From Oscillospiraceae bacterium (GTDB taxonomy: Bacteria; Bacillota; Clostridia; Oscillospirales; Oscillospiraceae), in contig JABLYK010000017.1 in NCBI GenBank assembly GCA_018265835.1, positions 1-42,698 of the forward strand: a stretch of 42,698 nt of DNA, written 5' to 3'. Shown one piece after another: positions 35,620 through 42,698 of the stretch. The first letter of the stretch is position 1, and each line of letters begins with the position of its first letter. A program made the translations under genes and the position numbers. A model generated the notes under the pieces. The model did not search any database. It had not been told where the DNA came from and saw only the letters and a list, made by a program, of their open reading frames with translations.

Positions 35620-36371
35620 CAGCCAAACCTCCCGGTGATGTAATCTTCGGTGCGCTTTTCCTGCGGCTGGGCGAACAGCCGCTCCGTGTTGCCGTATTCG
35701 ATCAGCTCGCCGAGGAGGAAAAACGCGGTGTGATCCGAGATGCGAACGGCCTGCTGCATGTTGTGCGTTACGATAACGATAGTATATCGGTTTTTCAATT
35801 CCATTGCAAGCTCTTCGATCTTGGCGGTGGAGATGGGGTCGAGCGCCGAGGTTGGCTCATCCATGAGCAGCACCTCCGGCTCCACAGCGAGCGCGCGGGC
35901 GATGCATAGCCGCTGCTGCTGCCCGCCGGAGAGACCGAGCGCGGACTTTTTGAGCCGGTCCTTGACTTCATCCCAGATGGCTGCGTCACGCAGGGAGCGC
36001 TCCACGATGTCGTCGAGCTTCGCGCGGTTTTTGATGCCGTGCGTGCGCGGGCCATAGGCGATGTTATCGTAGATGCTCATCGGAAACGGATTCGGCTTTT
36101 GAAATACCATGCCGATCTCCCTGCGCAGCGCGGTCGCATCCACGCCGGGCGCATAGATGTCCTGATTGTGATATTGGACGCTGCCGGTGATCTTCACGCC
36201 CGGGATCAGGTCGTTCATGCGGTTAAGCGTTTTCAGAAACGTCGATTTCCCGCAGCCGGAAGGCCCGATAAGCGCGGTGATGCTTGTTTCCGGGATCTCC
36301 ATGCTGACGTTTTTCAGTGCCTGGGTGTTTCCGTACCACAGGCAGAGGTCTTGGATTTCTAGGATGTTCAT
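35619..36371 (-). CDS. pstB: Phosphate ABC transporter ATP-binding protein PstB
   Basis: A 250-residue ABC ATPase. Walker A GPSGCGKST, the phosphate-family spacer LNRMNDLIPG, Q-loop GMVFQKPNPFPMSIYDN, signature LSGGQQQRLCIARALA, Walker B VLLMDEPTSALDP, H-loop VTHNMQQA. The FQKPNPFP motif is diagnostic for PstB. It works on the inner membrane face with PstA and PstC. ATGA overlap with pstA. Confidence 0.98.
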   Translation of the reverse strand: MNILEIQDLCLWYGNTQALKNVSMEIPETSITALIGPSGCGKSTFLKTLNRMNDLIPGVKITGSVQYHNQDIYAPGVDATALRREIGMVFQKPNPFPMSIYDNIAYGPRTHGIKNRAKLDDIVERSLRDAAIWDEVKDRLKKSALGLSGGQQQRLCIARALAVEPEVLLMDEPTSALDPISTAKIEELAMELKNRYTIVIVTHNMQQAVRISDHTAFFLLGELIEYGNTERLFAQPQEKRTEDYITGRFG

Positions 36372-37228
36372 GCGCCGTTCCTCCTTTTGAGGCTTTTTCC
36401 GACCAGAACAGCGGCCAGATTGATGAGAAAGGTCAGGATCATCAGAATGGCGGCGATGGCGAACGCCACCTCAAATTCGCCCTCCTCCTTTGCATAGAAA
36501 TACAGGGCGACGGTCAGCGTTGCGCCGGAGCTTGTGAGGCCGTCAAAGAAGCCATTGAGCGCGTGGGCAAAACCCGCGGTGAACAGCAGTGCGGCGGATT
36601 CACCCAGAATCCGGCCGACGGAAAGAATGCAGCCGGTGATGATGCCGTCGATGCTGCCGGGCAAAACCACGGTGCGGATGACGTGCCACTTGCCCGCACC
36701 AAGACCGAACGCACCCTCACGATAGCTCTGCGGCACGGTTTTCAGACTCTCCTGCGTGGTGCGGATGACGGTGGGCAGATTCATGATCACGAGCGTCAGC
36801 GCACCGGCCAGCAGGGAGGTGCTCATATTCAGAAACTGGCAGAAAAACAGCATGCCCACCAGACCATAAATGATTGACGGAATGCCGGAGAGCGTTTCGG
36901 CTGCATATTCAATGGCGCCGACAACTGTTTTGTTCTGTGCATATTCGGTAAGATATATTGCCGCGCCGACGCCCAGCGGAAGCACAATGATAAGTGAGGC
37001 GATGACGATATAGAGCGTGTTGAGGATGTCCGGCAGGATGCCGATGGTGCCGGAAAGGTAGCTTGGCTTTGTGGACAGCAGCTCCCATGTGATGTGGGGC
37101 AGTCCCTTCCACAGCACATAACCGATGAGAAACAGCACCAGCGCACAGCACAGCGCAGCTGCAAACCACATCAGGCTGCGCATCAGCGCGATATAGACCT
37201 TGCGTTTTCCGGAGCGTTTCAGATTCAT
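36368..37228 (-). CDS. pstA: Phosphate ABC transporter permease PstA
   Basis: A 286-residue permease with six membrane spans. The spans and loops include LIIVLPLGVGAAIYLTEYA, LSGIPSIIYGLVGMLFF and the coupling loop ESLKTVPQSYREGAFGLGAG, with the E-A-A-like box contacting PstB. ILGESAALLFTAGF is the usual later motif. ATGA overlaps at both ends, with pstC upstream and pstB downstream. Confidence 0.96.
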   Translation of the reverse strand: MNLKRSGKRKVYIALMRSLMWFAAALCCALVLFLIGYVLWKGLPHITWELLSTKPSYLSGTIGILPDILNTLYIVIASLIIVLPLGVGAAIYLTEYAQNKTVVGAIEYAAETLSGIPSIIYGLVGMLFFCQFLNMSTSLLAGALTLVIMNLPTVIRTTQESLKTVPQSYREGAFGLGAGKWHVIRTVVLPGSIDGIITGCILSVGRILGESAALLFTAGFAHALNGFFDGLTSSGATLTVALYFYAKEEGEFEVAFAIAAILMILTFLINLAAVLVGKSLKRRNGA

Positions 37229-38103
37229 TTGTCGCCACCTCGTTTCAGCAGCAGGTTCAAAACTGCGTTAATCAGCATGATAAACAGGAACAGCACCAGC
37301 GCGATGGAAAACAGCGCCTGCCGCTGCAGGCCGGCGGAGTAAGACATTTCGCTGGCGACGGCGGTGGTCAGAAAGCGGACGCTTTGAAACAGCGACGGCA
37401 TGTTTGCCACGTTGCCGGCGACCATCATGACGGCCATCGCTTCGCCGATCGCGCGGCCGACGCCAAGTACGACGGCTGCGGCGATCCCGCTTTTTGCCGC
37501 CGGAACGGATACGCGGAAGTAGGTTTCGATCGGCGTTGCGCCCAGCGCAAGCGACGCGTCCTCATATTCGGGCGGTACCGCATCCAGAGCGGTGATCGAG
37601 ACCTTGATGATGGAGGGGAGGATCATGATGGCGAGCACGATGATGGCCGCCAGCAGGCTCGCGCCATCCGGCACATGGAACACGTTGCGGATCAACGGCA
37701 CAAGCACCATCATGCCCACAAGCCCGTACACGACGGAAGGAATCCCGGCCAGCAGGCTGATAGCAGGTTCCATGATGCTTTTGACCTTCGGTGGCGCGGC
37801 TTTGGACAGATATACCGCTGTGAGAAATCCGACTGGCACGCCCAGCAGGATCGCGCCTGCCGTACCGTAGACAGAGGTGAGGATAAACGGCAGAATTCCA
37901 AACGCCGGCTCCGCATTGGTGGAAGCCCATTTGGTTCCGAACAGGAAGTCGATCAGTCCGATCTGCCGGATCGCCGGAATGCCGGAGATGATCAGATAGA
38001 TCGTAATCAGAAGCACAAAGCCGACCGCAACAAGACCCAGTAGCAGGAAAATGATATGGATGACCGCTTCGATCACTTTGTTTTTGTTGTTTTGTTTCAG
38101 CAT
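37225..38103 (-). CDS. pstC: Phosphate ABC transporter permease PstC
   Basis: A 292-residue permease with six membrane spans. Marks: IDFLFGTKW (the PstC loop), LGVPVGFLTAVYLSKAAP, LAGIPSVVYGLVGMMVLVP, coupling loop ITALDAVPPEYEDASLALGA and GVGRAIGEAMAVMMVAGN. Start 38103 has AAAGAGGAAGAACC upstream; the frame open to 38166 overlaps the pstS-pstC hairpin and is rejected. Confidence 0.96.
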   Translation of the reverse strand: MLKQNNKNKVIEAVIHIIFLLLGLVAVGFVLLITIYLIISGIPAIRQIGLIDFLFGTKWASTNAEPAFGILPFILTSVYGTAGAILLGVPVGFLTAVYLSKAAPPKVKSIMEPAISLLAGIPSVVYGLVGMMVLVPLIRNVFHVPDGASLLAAIIVLAIMILPSIIKVSITALDAVPPEYEDASLALGATPIETYFRVSVPAAKSGIAAAVVLGVGRAIGEAMAVMMVAGNVANMPSLFQSVRFLTTAVASEMSYSAGLQRQALFSIALVLFLFIMLINAVLNLLLKRGGDK

Positions 38104-38127
38104 GGTTCTTCCTCTTTGTATGGCTGG

Positions 38128-38159
38128 GCGGCGGATCTTCCTTGCAGAGGACCCGCCGC
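38128..38159 (-). other. pstS-pstC intergenic hairpin
   Basis: GCGGCGG (38128-38134) pairs with CCGCCGC (38153-38159), with inner TC/GA. No U-run. Such hairpins often lower downstream expression or protect the 3' end of the pstS message, giving more binding protein than permease. Confidence 0.65.
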
Positions 38160-38178
38160 GAGACATAGGCCGTATGGA

Positions 38179-39021
38179 TTAAAAGAGCGCTACGGCGCCG
38201 GCGCCGGAGATGATCGCACTTGCGTCTGCAGAGGTAGCAAAGTTGAAGAAGGCCTGTGCCACATCGGAGAGCGGCTCATCGGTGCGGGTGACGAGGACGA
38301 ACGGTCTCTGGATGGCGTAGCTGCCGTCCTTCACGGTGCCTTCGCTGGGCTGCACACCGTCAACGGAGAGCGCCTTCACGCTGTCTTCCACAGAGGCGAG
38401 GGAGGCGTAGCCGATGGCATCCGGATTCTGCGCCACGGTGGTAATCACATCGCCGGTAGAGGTCAGCTCCTGACGGTACTGGCAGGCCTCCCCGGTGCCG
38501 GTGATGGACTCGAAGCCGTCGCGGGTGCCGCTGCCGGCCTCGCGGCCGATCACAACGATCTCCGCATCGCTGCCGCCGACTTCACTCCAGTTGGTGATCT
38601 CGCCGGTATAGATCTGCGCGATTTGCTCCAGCGTCAGGTCTTCCACGGGGTTTTCGGGGTTCACGACCACGGCGATGCCGTCGAGCGCGAGCTTCGTTTC
38701 GGTCAGACCCTGCGCGATCTCTTCCGCCTTCAACGAGCGGCTGGAGAGACCGATGTCGCAGCGGCCTTCGGCTACGGCGGAGATGCCGCTGCCGGAGCCG
38801 GTCGGGTTGTAGGTGAAGGTCACGCCGTCATTGGTTTCCATGAAGGATTCACCCAGTGCACCGATGACTTTTTCCATGGAGGTGGAGCCGTCGGTGGAGA
38901 CGGTGCCGCTCAGCTCGGTTTTGGGCGCTTCGCTCGGCGCCGCATCGTCCTTGCTGCCGCAGCCTGCCAGCATACCCAGCGCCAGGACTGCGGTCAATGT
39001 GATGGTAGCAATTCTTTTCAT
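38179..39021 (-). CDS. pstS: Phosphate-binding lipoprotein PstS
   Basis: A 280-residue substrate-binding protein. The signal peptide ends in lipobox LAGC (Cys at about 21), so the mature protein is lipid-anchored outside the membrane. Phosphate-binding blocks: VSTDGSTSMEKV, GSGSGISAVAEGRCDIGLSS and IGREAGSGTRDGFES, plus VVVNPENPVEDLTLEQIAQI and IYTGEITNW, common to PstS. It leads the pst operon and has a Pho-box-like site upstream. Confidence 0.97.
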   Translation of the reverse strand: MKRIATITLTAVLALGMLAGCGSKDDAAPSEAPKTELSGTVSTDGSTSMEKVIGALGESFMETNDGVTFTYNPTGSGSGISAVAEGRCDIGLSSRSLKAEEIAQGLTETKLALDGIAVVVNPENPVEDLTLEQIAQIYTGEITNWSEVGGSDAEIVVIGREAGSGTRDGFESITGTGEACQYRQELTSTGDVITTVAQNPDAIGYASLASVEDSVKALSVDGVQPSEGTVKDGSYAIQRPFVLVTRTDEPLSDVAQAFFNFATSADASAIISGAGAVALF

Positions 39022-39104
39022 ATTTGTGCTCCTTTTGATTTCATTTGATTTCTGAGGTACGGTTTTATCCTATCCTCGGCAGGTAAAATACAAAAGGAGC
39101 ATTG

Positions 39105-39121
39105 TGTTAAATATATGTAAA
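39105..39121 (-). promoter_or_regulatory. Pho-box-like regulator site before pstS
   Basis: On the minus strand: TTTACA (39121-39116), 5 bp, TTAACA (39110-39105), the 11-bp-spaced TTxACA half-site pattern bound by Bacillus PhoP-type regulators. The first half-site overlaps the T-run of the preceding gene's terminator. Further half-sites are weak. Confidence 0.65.
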
Positions 39122-39151
39122 GCCACGACGCATGGTTTGCGTCGTGGCTTT
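39119..39151 (-). terminator. Terminator of the CapA-family gene
   Basis: AAAGCCACGACGCA (39119-39132), five-base loop, TGCGTCGTGGCTTT (39138-39151). It lies about 20 bp after the stop on the minus strand and abuts the Pho-box half-site. Confidence 0.88.
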
Positions 39152-39170
39152 CTATCAAAAAAATCAGGAC

Positions 39171-40289
39171 TCAGCCGTTCAGGAACGAATAGTCCACGTT
39201 GAGATCCGGCCCGGTGAATGTTCCGTCCAGCTTGCTCATCGCGCGCGCATACTCCTCGGAATCCTTTTTGTACGGTTCGGGGCGGTAGTCGTTGATGCCG
39301 CCCGTGCTCGACAGGCAGCAGGGGATCAGTGAGAATTCCTGCAGCTCAACCGTGCCGTCGGCCTCCTGCACTACGGTCACCTGCGCGATGGCAGTATCCC
39401 GGTCGCGTGGGGCGGTATTGCCGCCGAAGCTCCAGTTGCCGAGACTGTAGAATATGTATCCGCCGTTGTAGGTTTCCGTTTTCTGGAGCACGTGCGGGTG
39501 TGTTCCAAAGACGATGTCCGCGCCGGCGTCGATGGCGATATGCGCAAACTGCTCCTGCGAGGCTGTGACAGTGTAGCTGCCCTCTGTGCCCCAATGTACG
39601 GACATGATGATGACGTCTGCACCCGCCTGCCGGAGCGTTTCGATGCCGCTGACGATGTTGCGCTCGCTCAGGCCTGTCCAGCCGGGGCAGTATACGCCGA
39701 TTTTCAGACCGTGCTCTGTGGTATATACCTTGGACTCGCCGGGTCCCGTCCAGCCGACTCCGGCACTGTCGAGCGCGGCCTTTGTATCGGTCAGACCCTT
39801 TTCTCCAAAATCATAGGTGTGGTTGTTGCCGAGCGTCACAGATTCCACACTGCCGTTTTTCAGAATGTCCGCATAGGAAGCCGGAGCCTGAAACTGAAAC
39901 AGCGAGGAGGAGGACAGCGACTGGTCGGAGAAGGTGCATTCCAGATTGGCAAGCGTGAACTCGTCGTTTTTGAGCGATTCCACCGTCCCGGAAAATGGCC
40001 ACGAGAGGCCGTGCTTGTTGATATAGGAATCGTAGTCGTTGTTATACTGGCTGGAGGCCAGCGTGCAGTCGCCCACCATGGAAATCACGAACGTTTTCGG
40101 CTTCTCTGCCTTTGGCGTCGTTGGTGCGCCTGTCTGTGTATTTGCGGATGGCTGGGGAGCCTCCAGAGTCGGAAGCGTAAGGCTGCTGCTGACGATTGCA
40201 TTGTGTGCGAGAATGCCCACGCCAATGCCGAGCAGCAGCGCGACAATGGCGGCGACGATGAGAAAGATGCCGGAACGGGAACGCTTCAT
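39171..40289 (-). CDS. CapA-family (PGA_cap) metallophosphoesterase-like protein
   Basis: A 372-residue protein with one N-terminal membrane span (about 8-30), a Pro/Thr-rich linker and a CapA domain outside the membrane. Marks: MVGDCTLASS, TLANLECTFSD, VTLGNNHTYDFGEKGL, VIMSVHWGTE, and GADIVFGTHPHVLQ with IFYSLGNWSFGG. CapA is part of poly-gamma-glutamate synthesis in capsule makers, but many Clostridia have lone CapA-like proteins of unknown role, and capB/C are not here. Own promoter and terminator. Not part of the pst operon, despite adjacency. Confidence 0.9.
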   Translation of the reverse strand: MKRSRSGIFLIVAAIVALLLGIGVGILAHNAIVSSSLTLPTLEAPQPSANTQTGAPTTPKAEKPKTFVISMVGDCTLASSQYNNDYDSYINKHGLSWPFSGTVESLKNDEFTLANLECTFSDQSLSSSSLFQFQAPASYADILKNGSVESVTLGNNHTYDFGEKGLTDTKAALDSAGVGWTGPGESKVYTTEHGLKIGVYCPGWTGLSERNIVSGIETLRQAGADVIIMSVHWGTEGSYTVTASQEQFAHIAIDAGADIVFGTHPHVLQKTETYNGGYIFYSLGNWSFGGNTAPRDRDTAIAQVTVVQEADGTVELQEFSLIPCCLSSTGGINDYRPEPYKKDSEEYARAMSKLDGTFTGPDLNVDYSFLNG

Positions 40290-40316
40290 AATGACAATTC
40301 ACCTACTTCGGGCAAC

Positions 40317-40345
40317 ATTATAAACGAGACGACGGGAAATGTAAA
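40317..40345 (-). promoter_or_regulatory. Promoter of the CapA-family gene
   Basis: On the minus strand: TTTACA (40345-40340), 17-bp spacer, perfect TATAAT (40322-40317). Confidence 0.75.
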
Positions 40346-40354
40346 TATCCGCAC

Positions 40355-40383
40355 TTGCCGCAATGCGGACAAAGGAGTAAAAT
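40355..40383 (+). promoter_or_regulatory. Promoter of the RlmI-family gene
   Basis: TTGCCG (40355-40360), 17-bp spacer, TAAAAT (40378-40383), back to back with the CapA promoter. A CCGCA/TGCGG palindrome spans the -35. Confidence 0.55.
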
Positions 40384-40413
40384 AAGAAAAAATTCAGAAA
40401 TCTGGAGACAGCT

Positions 40414-41637
40414 ATGGAACGAACCTATCCTGTTTTGACGGTAACGGACAAAGCGGCGCGCGCCCTGCGCGGCGGCCACCCCTGGGTGTATGGCGAAGAG
40501 GTGCTGGAAACACGCGGCGACTGCGTAGACGGCGTCGTCGTCGATGTGCAGACTCGAAGCGGGCACTGGCTTGGCGCGGGATTTTTCAACAGCGCGTCAA
40601 AAATCCGGGTACGCATCCTTTCAAGGAACAAGAACGATCAGTTTGACGAAGCGTTTTGGGAGCGCCGGCTGCGCTATGCCGTGGATTACCGACGGACGGT
40701 GATGGGCGCGGATTTCTCCAACTGCCGTCTGATCTTCGGCGAAGCGGACGGTTTTCCGGGGCTGACCGTGGATCGGTTCGAGTCTGTGCTGGTGGCACAG
40801 GTGCTCTCGCTCGGCATCGAACGGATCAAAACAGGACTGTTCTCCGCGTTGGTGCGCATCCTGCGGGAGTATGGCCAGCAGATCGACGCTGTCTATGAGC
40901 GCAACGACGTGAAGCTCCGAGCCAAGGAGGGACTGGAGCAGGGGAAGGGGTTCCTTGCGCTGGATGGGCTGCGCACGGATCTGCCCGGCCATGTGGAGAT
41001 TACGGAAAACGGCATTCGCTATGATGTGGATTATATCAACGGCCAGAAAACCGGTTTCTTTCTCGATCAAAAGTACAACCGGCGCGCGGCCGCGCAGCTT
41101 GCGCGGGGCAAGCGCGTTCTGGACTGCTTTACGCATACCGGGGCGTTCGGCCTCAATTGCGCAGCCGGCGGTGCGGAGTACGTGGTATCGGTGGACGTCT
41201 CGGAGGACGCACTGGAAACGGCGCGGCACAACGCGCAGCTCAACGGCTTGGATCAGAAGATTGAATATCGCTGCGCGGATGTGTTTGAGCTGCTGACGGA
41301 GCTCTCAACGGAAAAGCGCGGCGCGTATGACTTTGTGATCCTCGACCCGCCGGCGTTTACAAAGAGCAGTGCGACGGTGCAGAATGCGATCCGCGGTTAC
41401 AAGGAGATCAATCTCAAAGCCATGCGGGTTCTGCCGCGCGGCGGATATCTCGCTACGTGCTCCTGTTCGCATTTCATGACGGACGAACTGTTCCGCAAAA
41501 TGCTTGCGGATGCAGCCAAAGATGCGCAGGTGTCGCTCCGCCAGATCGAAGCGCGCCAGCAGGGGCCGGACCACCCGATCCTGTGGAACGTCCCGGAGAC
41601 GGATTATCTGAAATTTTATCTCTTCCAAATCGTATAA
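40414..41637 (+). CDS. Class I rRNA methyltransferase, RlmI family
   Basis: A 407-residue SAM methyltransferase of the RlmI/PUA-SAM (COG1092) group; E. coli RlmI makes m5C1962 in 23S rRNA. The N-terminal PUA domain is about 1-75 (LRGGHPWVYGEEV). The middle EEHD-like domain contains FGEADGFPGLTVDRF. The Rossmann domain from about 215 has VLDCFTHTGAFGLNCA (SAM), SVDVSEDALETA and the catalytic-loop LDPPAFTK, then CSCSHFM with the candidate catalytic Cys. GGAGA ribosome site. Monocistronic. The exact rRNA site is inferred. Confidence 0.9.
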   Translation: MERTYPVLTVTDKAARALRGGHPWVYGEEVLETRGDCVDGVVVDVQTRSGHWLGAGFFNSASKIRVRILSRNKNDQFDEAFWERRLRYAVDYRRTVMGADFSNCRLIFGEADGFPGLTVDRFESVLVAQVLSLGIERIKTGLFSALVRILREYGQQIDAVYERNDVKLRAKEGLEQGKGFLALDGLRTDLPGHVEITENGIRYDVDYINGQKTGFFLDQKYNRRAAAQLARGKRVLDCFTHTGAFGLNCAAGGAEYVVSVDVSEDALETARHNAQLNGLDQKIEYRCADVFELLTELSTEKRGAYDFVILDPPAFTKSSATVQNAIRGYKEINLKAMRVLPRGGYLATCSCSHFMTDELFRKMLADAAKDAQVSLRQIEARQQGPDHPILWNVPETDYLKFYLFQIV

Positions 41638-41646
41638 AGGCATACA

Positions 41647-41677
41647 AAAACGCCCGGTGCTAAACACCGGGCGTTTT
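41647..41677. terminator. Bidirectional terminator
   Basis: AAAACGCCCGGTG (41647-41659), loop CTAAA, CACCGGGCGTTTT (41665-41677). Serves the RlmI-family gene and the convergent pyrophosphatase gene. Confidence 0.9.
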
Positions 41678-41687
41678 CAATTTCATA

Positions 41688-42692
41688 TTAGAAGATGCCG
41701 CTCACGGAGAACAGAGCCGCAAACACGGTGGAAACAACCGTCATCAGCTTGATGAGGATGTTGATGGAAGGACCGGAAGTATCTTTGAAGGGGTCGCCGA
41801 CGGTGTCGCCGACAACAGCGGCCTTGTGCGCTTCGGAGCCCTTGCCGCCGTGGTTGCCTTCTTCGATGTACTTCTTCGCATTGTCCCATGCGCCGCCGGA
41901 GTTGGACATGAACATGGCCATCATAACACCGGTGACCAGCGCGCCGGCCAGCAGGCCGCCGAGCGCGGCGGAGCCAAGCACAAAGCCGACGAGCAGCGGA
42001 ACGACGACTGCCATGATGCCGGGAATCAGCATTTCCTTCAGAGCAGCGGTGGTCGAAATCGCAACGCAGGTCTTGTAGTCCGGCTTTGCCTTGCCTTCCA
42101 TGATGCCGGGAATCTCGCGGAACTGACGGCGAACTTCTTCGATCATCTTATAAGCAGCCTTGGAAACGGAGTCCATGGTCATGGCCGAGAACACGAACGG
42201 GAGCATACCGCCGATCAGCAGGCCGATGACGACGTTCGGGCTGAGGAGGCTGATTTCTGCATCTGCCAGACCCGTAGCTTCCGCGAAGGAAACGAACAGA
42301 GCCAGAGCCGTCAGCGCGGCAGAGCCAATTGCGAAGCCCTTGCCCATAGCGGCGGTGGTGTTGCCGACAGCGTCCAGCTTGTCGGTGATTTCGCGGACGG
42401 AGTGATCCAGACCGCTCATCTCAGCAATGCCGCCGGCATTGTCGGCGATCGGGCCGTACGCGTCAACAGCGACGGTGATGCCGGTGGTGGAAAGCATACC
42501 GACAGCGGCGAGCGCGATGCCGTAGAGGCCGGCGCAGTGATAGGAAATGAAGATGCCGACGCAGATCAGAACCACGGGAATCCAAGTGGACATCATGCCG
42601 ACAGCGATGCCGGAAATGATCGTGGTCGCAGAGCCAGTCTCAGACTGCTGCGCGATCTTCTTGACGAACTTATAGTCGCCAGAGGTGTAGAT
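41688..42692 (-). CDS. hppA: Membrane-bound pyrophosphatase HppA, 3' part
   Basis: The C-terminal part of an integral membrane pyrophosphatase that couples PPi hydrolysis to H+ or Na+ pumping. Recognisable blocks: SGDYKFVKKIAQ and SATTIISGIAVGMMS, DAYGPIADNAGGIAEM (the conserved PPi/metal-binding segment), DKLDAVGNTTAAMGKGFAIG, NSGGAWDNAKKYIEEG, and AAVVGDTVGDPFKDTSGPSI near the end. The residue after GNTTAA is M-G-K: AMGKG has Lys at the position (AxxK) that marks K+-independent forms if TTAAMGKG is aligned as in that class, but this needs an alignment. The 5' part is outside. An in-frame TAG appears at 42695-42693, right at the window edge. Confidence 0.93.
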   Translation of the reverse strand: MYTSGDYKFVKKIAQQSETGSATTIISGIAVGMMSTWIPVVLICVGIFISYHCAGLYGIALAAVGMLSTTGITVAVDAYGPIADNAGGIAEMSGLDHSVREITDKLDAVGNTTAAMGKGFAIGSAALTALALFVSFAEATGLADAEISLLSPNVVIGLLIGGMLPFVFSAMTMDSVSKAAYKMIEEVRRQFREIPGIMEGKAKPDYKTCVAISTTAALKEMLIPGIMAVVVPLLVGFVLGSAALGGLLAGALVTGVMMAMFMSNSGGAWDNAKKYIEEGNHGGKGSEAHKAAVVGDTVGDPFKDTSGPSINILIKLMTVVSTVFAALFSVSGIF

Positions 42693-42698
42693 CTACGT

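Overview
This 42.7 kb window looks like the chromosome of a GC-rich, spore-forming Gram-positive bacterium of class Clostridia, probably close to the Oscillospiraceae. The main evidence is a sporulation sigma factor SigG followed by a YlmC/YmxH-type gene, a SpoIIQ-like M23 protein, strong AGGAGG ribosome sites, TTGACA/TATAAT promoters with 17-bp spacing, an SLH-anchored surface protein and a Pst/PhoU/two-component phosphate locus. Species cannot be read from the sequence alone. Coding density is high and most genes are core housekeeping genes.

Layout. 1-5.7 kb: the 3' part of tRNA-Pro, a Vat-type acetyltransferase with its own promoter and terminator, a Nit2-like amidase, a DTD2-type D-aminoacyl-tRNA deacylase, then convergent nth-trmO and divergent rarA plus a DUF951 gene. 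5.8-11.1 kb: a secreted metallophosphoesterase with three SLH domains, a small membrane protein and the rpsB-tsf operon, whose leader is strongly structured. 11.1-17.6 kb: sigG and ylmC, a dicarboxylate/amino-acid symporter divergent from an AraC regulator that is coupled to a transglutaminase-like gene, a palindrome-rich noncoding block, and an arsR-permease-thioredoxin operon. 17.7-26 kb: an FMN alpha-hydroxy-acid oxidase, a PflA-like radical SAM protein, trmL, then the lower-glycolysis cluster pgk-tpiA-gpmI-eno and the SpoIIQ-like gene. 26-29.3 kb: a tRNA-Met/Glu/Val cluster followed by a decayed mobile-element island with a phage-like small gene, a ribbon-helix-helix gene, a candidate small RNA on the opposite strand, and a polyvalent-protein remnant. 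29.4-42.7 kb: a Cof-type HAD phosphatase, a PLP aminotransferase, an XRE-S24 repressor, the pstSCAB-phoU-regulator-kinase operon with a Pho-box-like site, a CapA-family protein, an RlmI-family methyltransferase and the 3' part of a membrane pyrophosphatase that runs to the window edge.

How the genes work together. The glycolytic genes carry out the steps from 1,3-bisphosphoglycerate to PEP, without gapA nearby. The phosphate locus is a complete uptake, signalling and response unit held together by 1-4 bp overlaps. Four genes act on tRNA or its charging (the DTD2-like gene, trmO and trmL) or on rRNA (rlmI-like). The most unusual places are the candidate small RNA facing the RHH gene at 27 kb, the duplicated terminator with an intervening palindrome cluster at 15.7-15.95 kb, the rpsB leader, the bacterial DTD2-like gene and the 21-bp tandem operator in front of the AraC gene.
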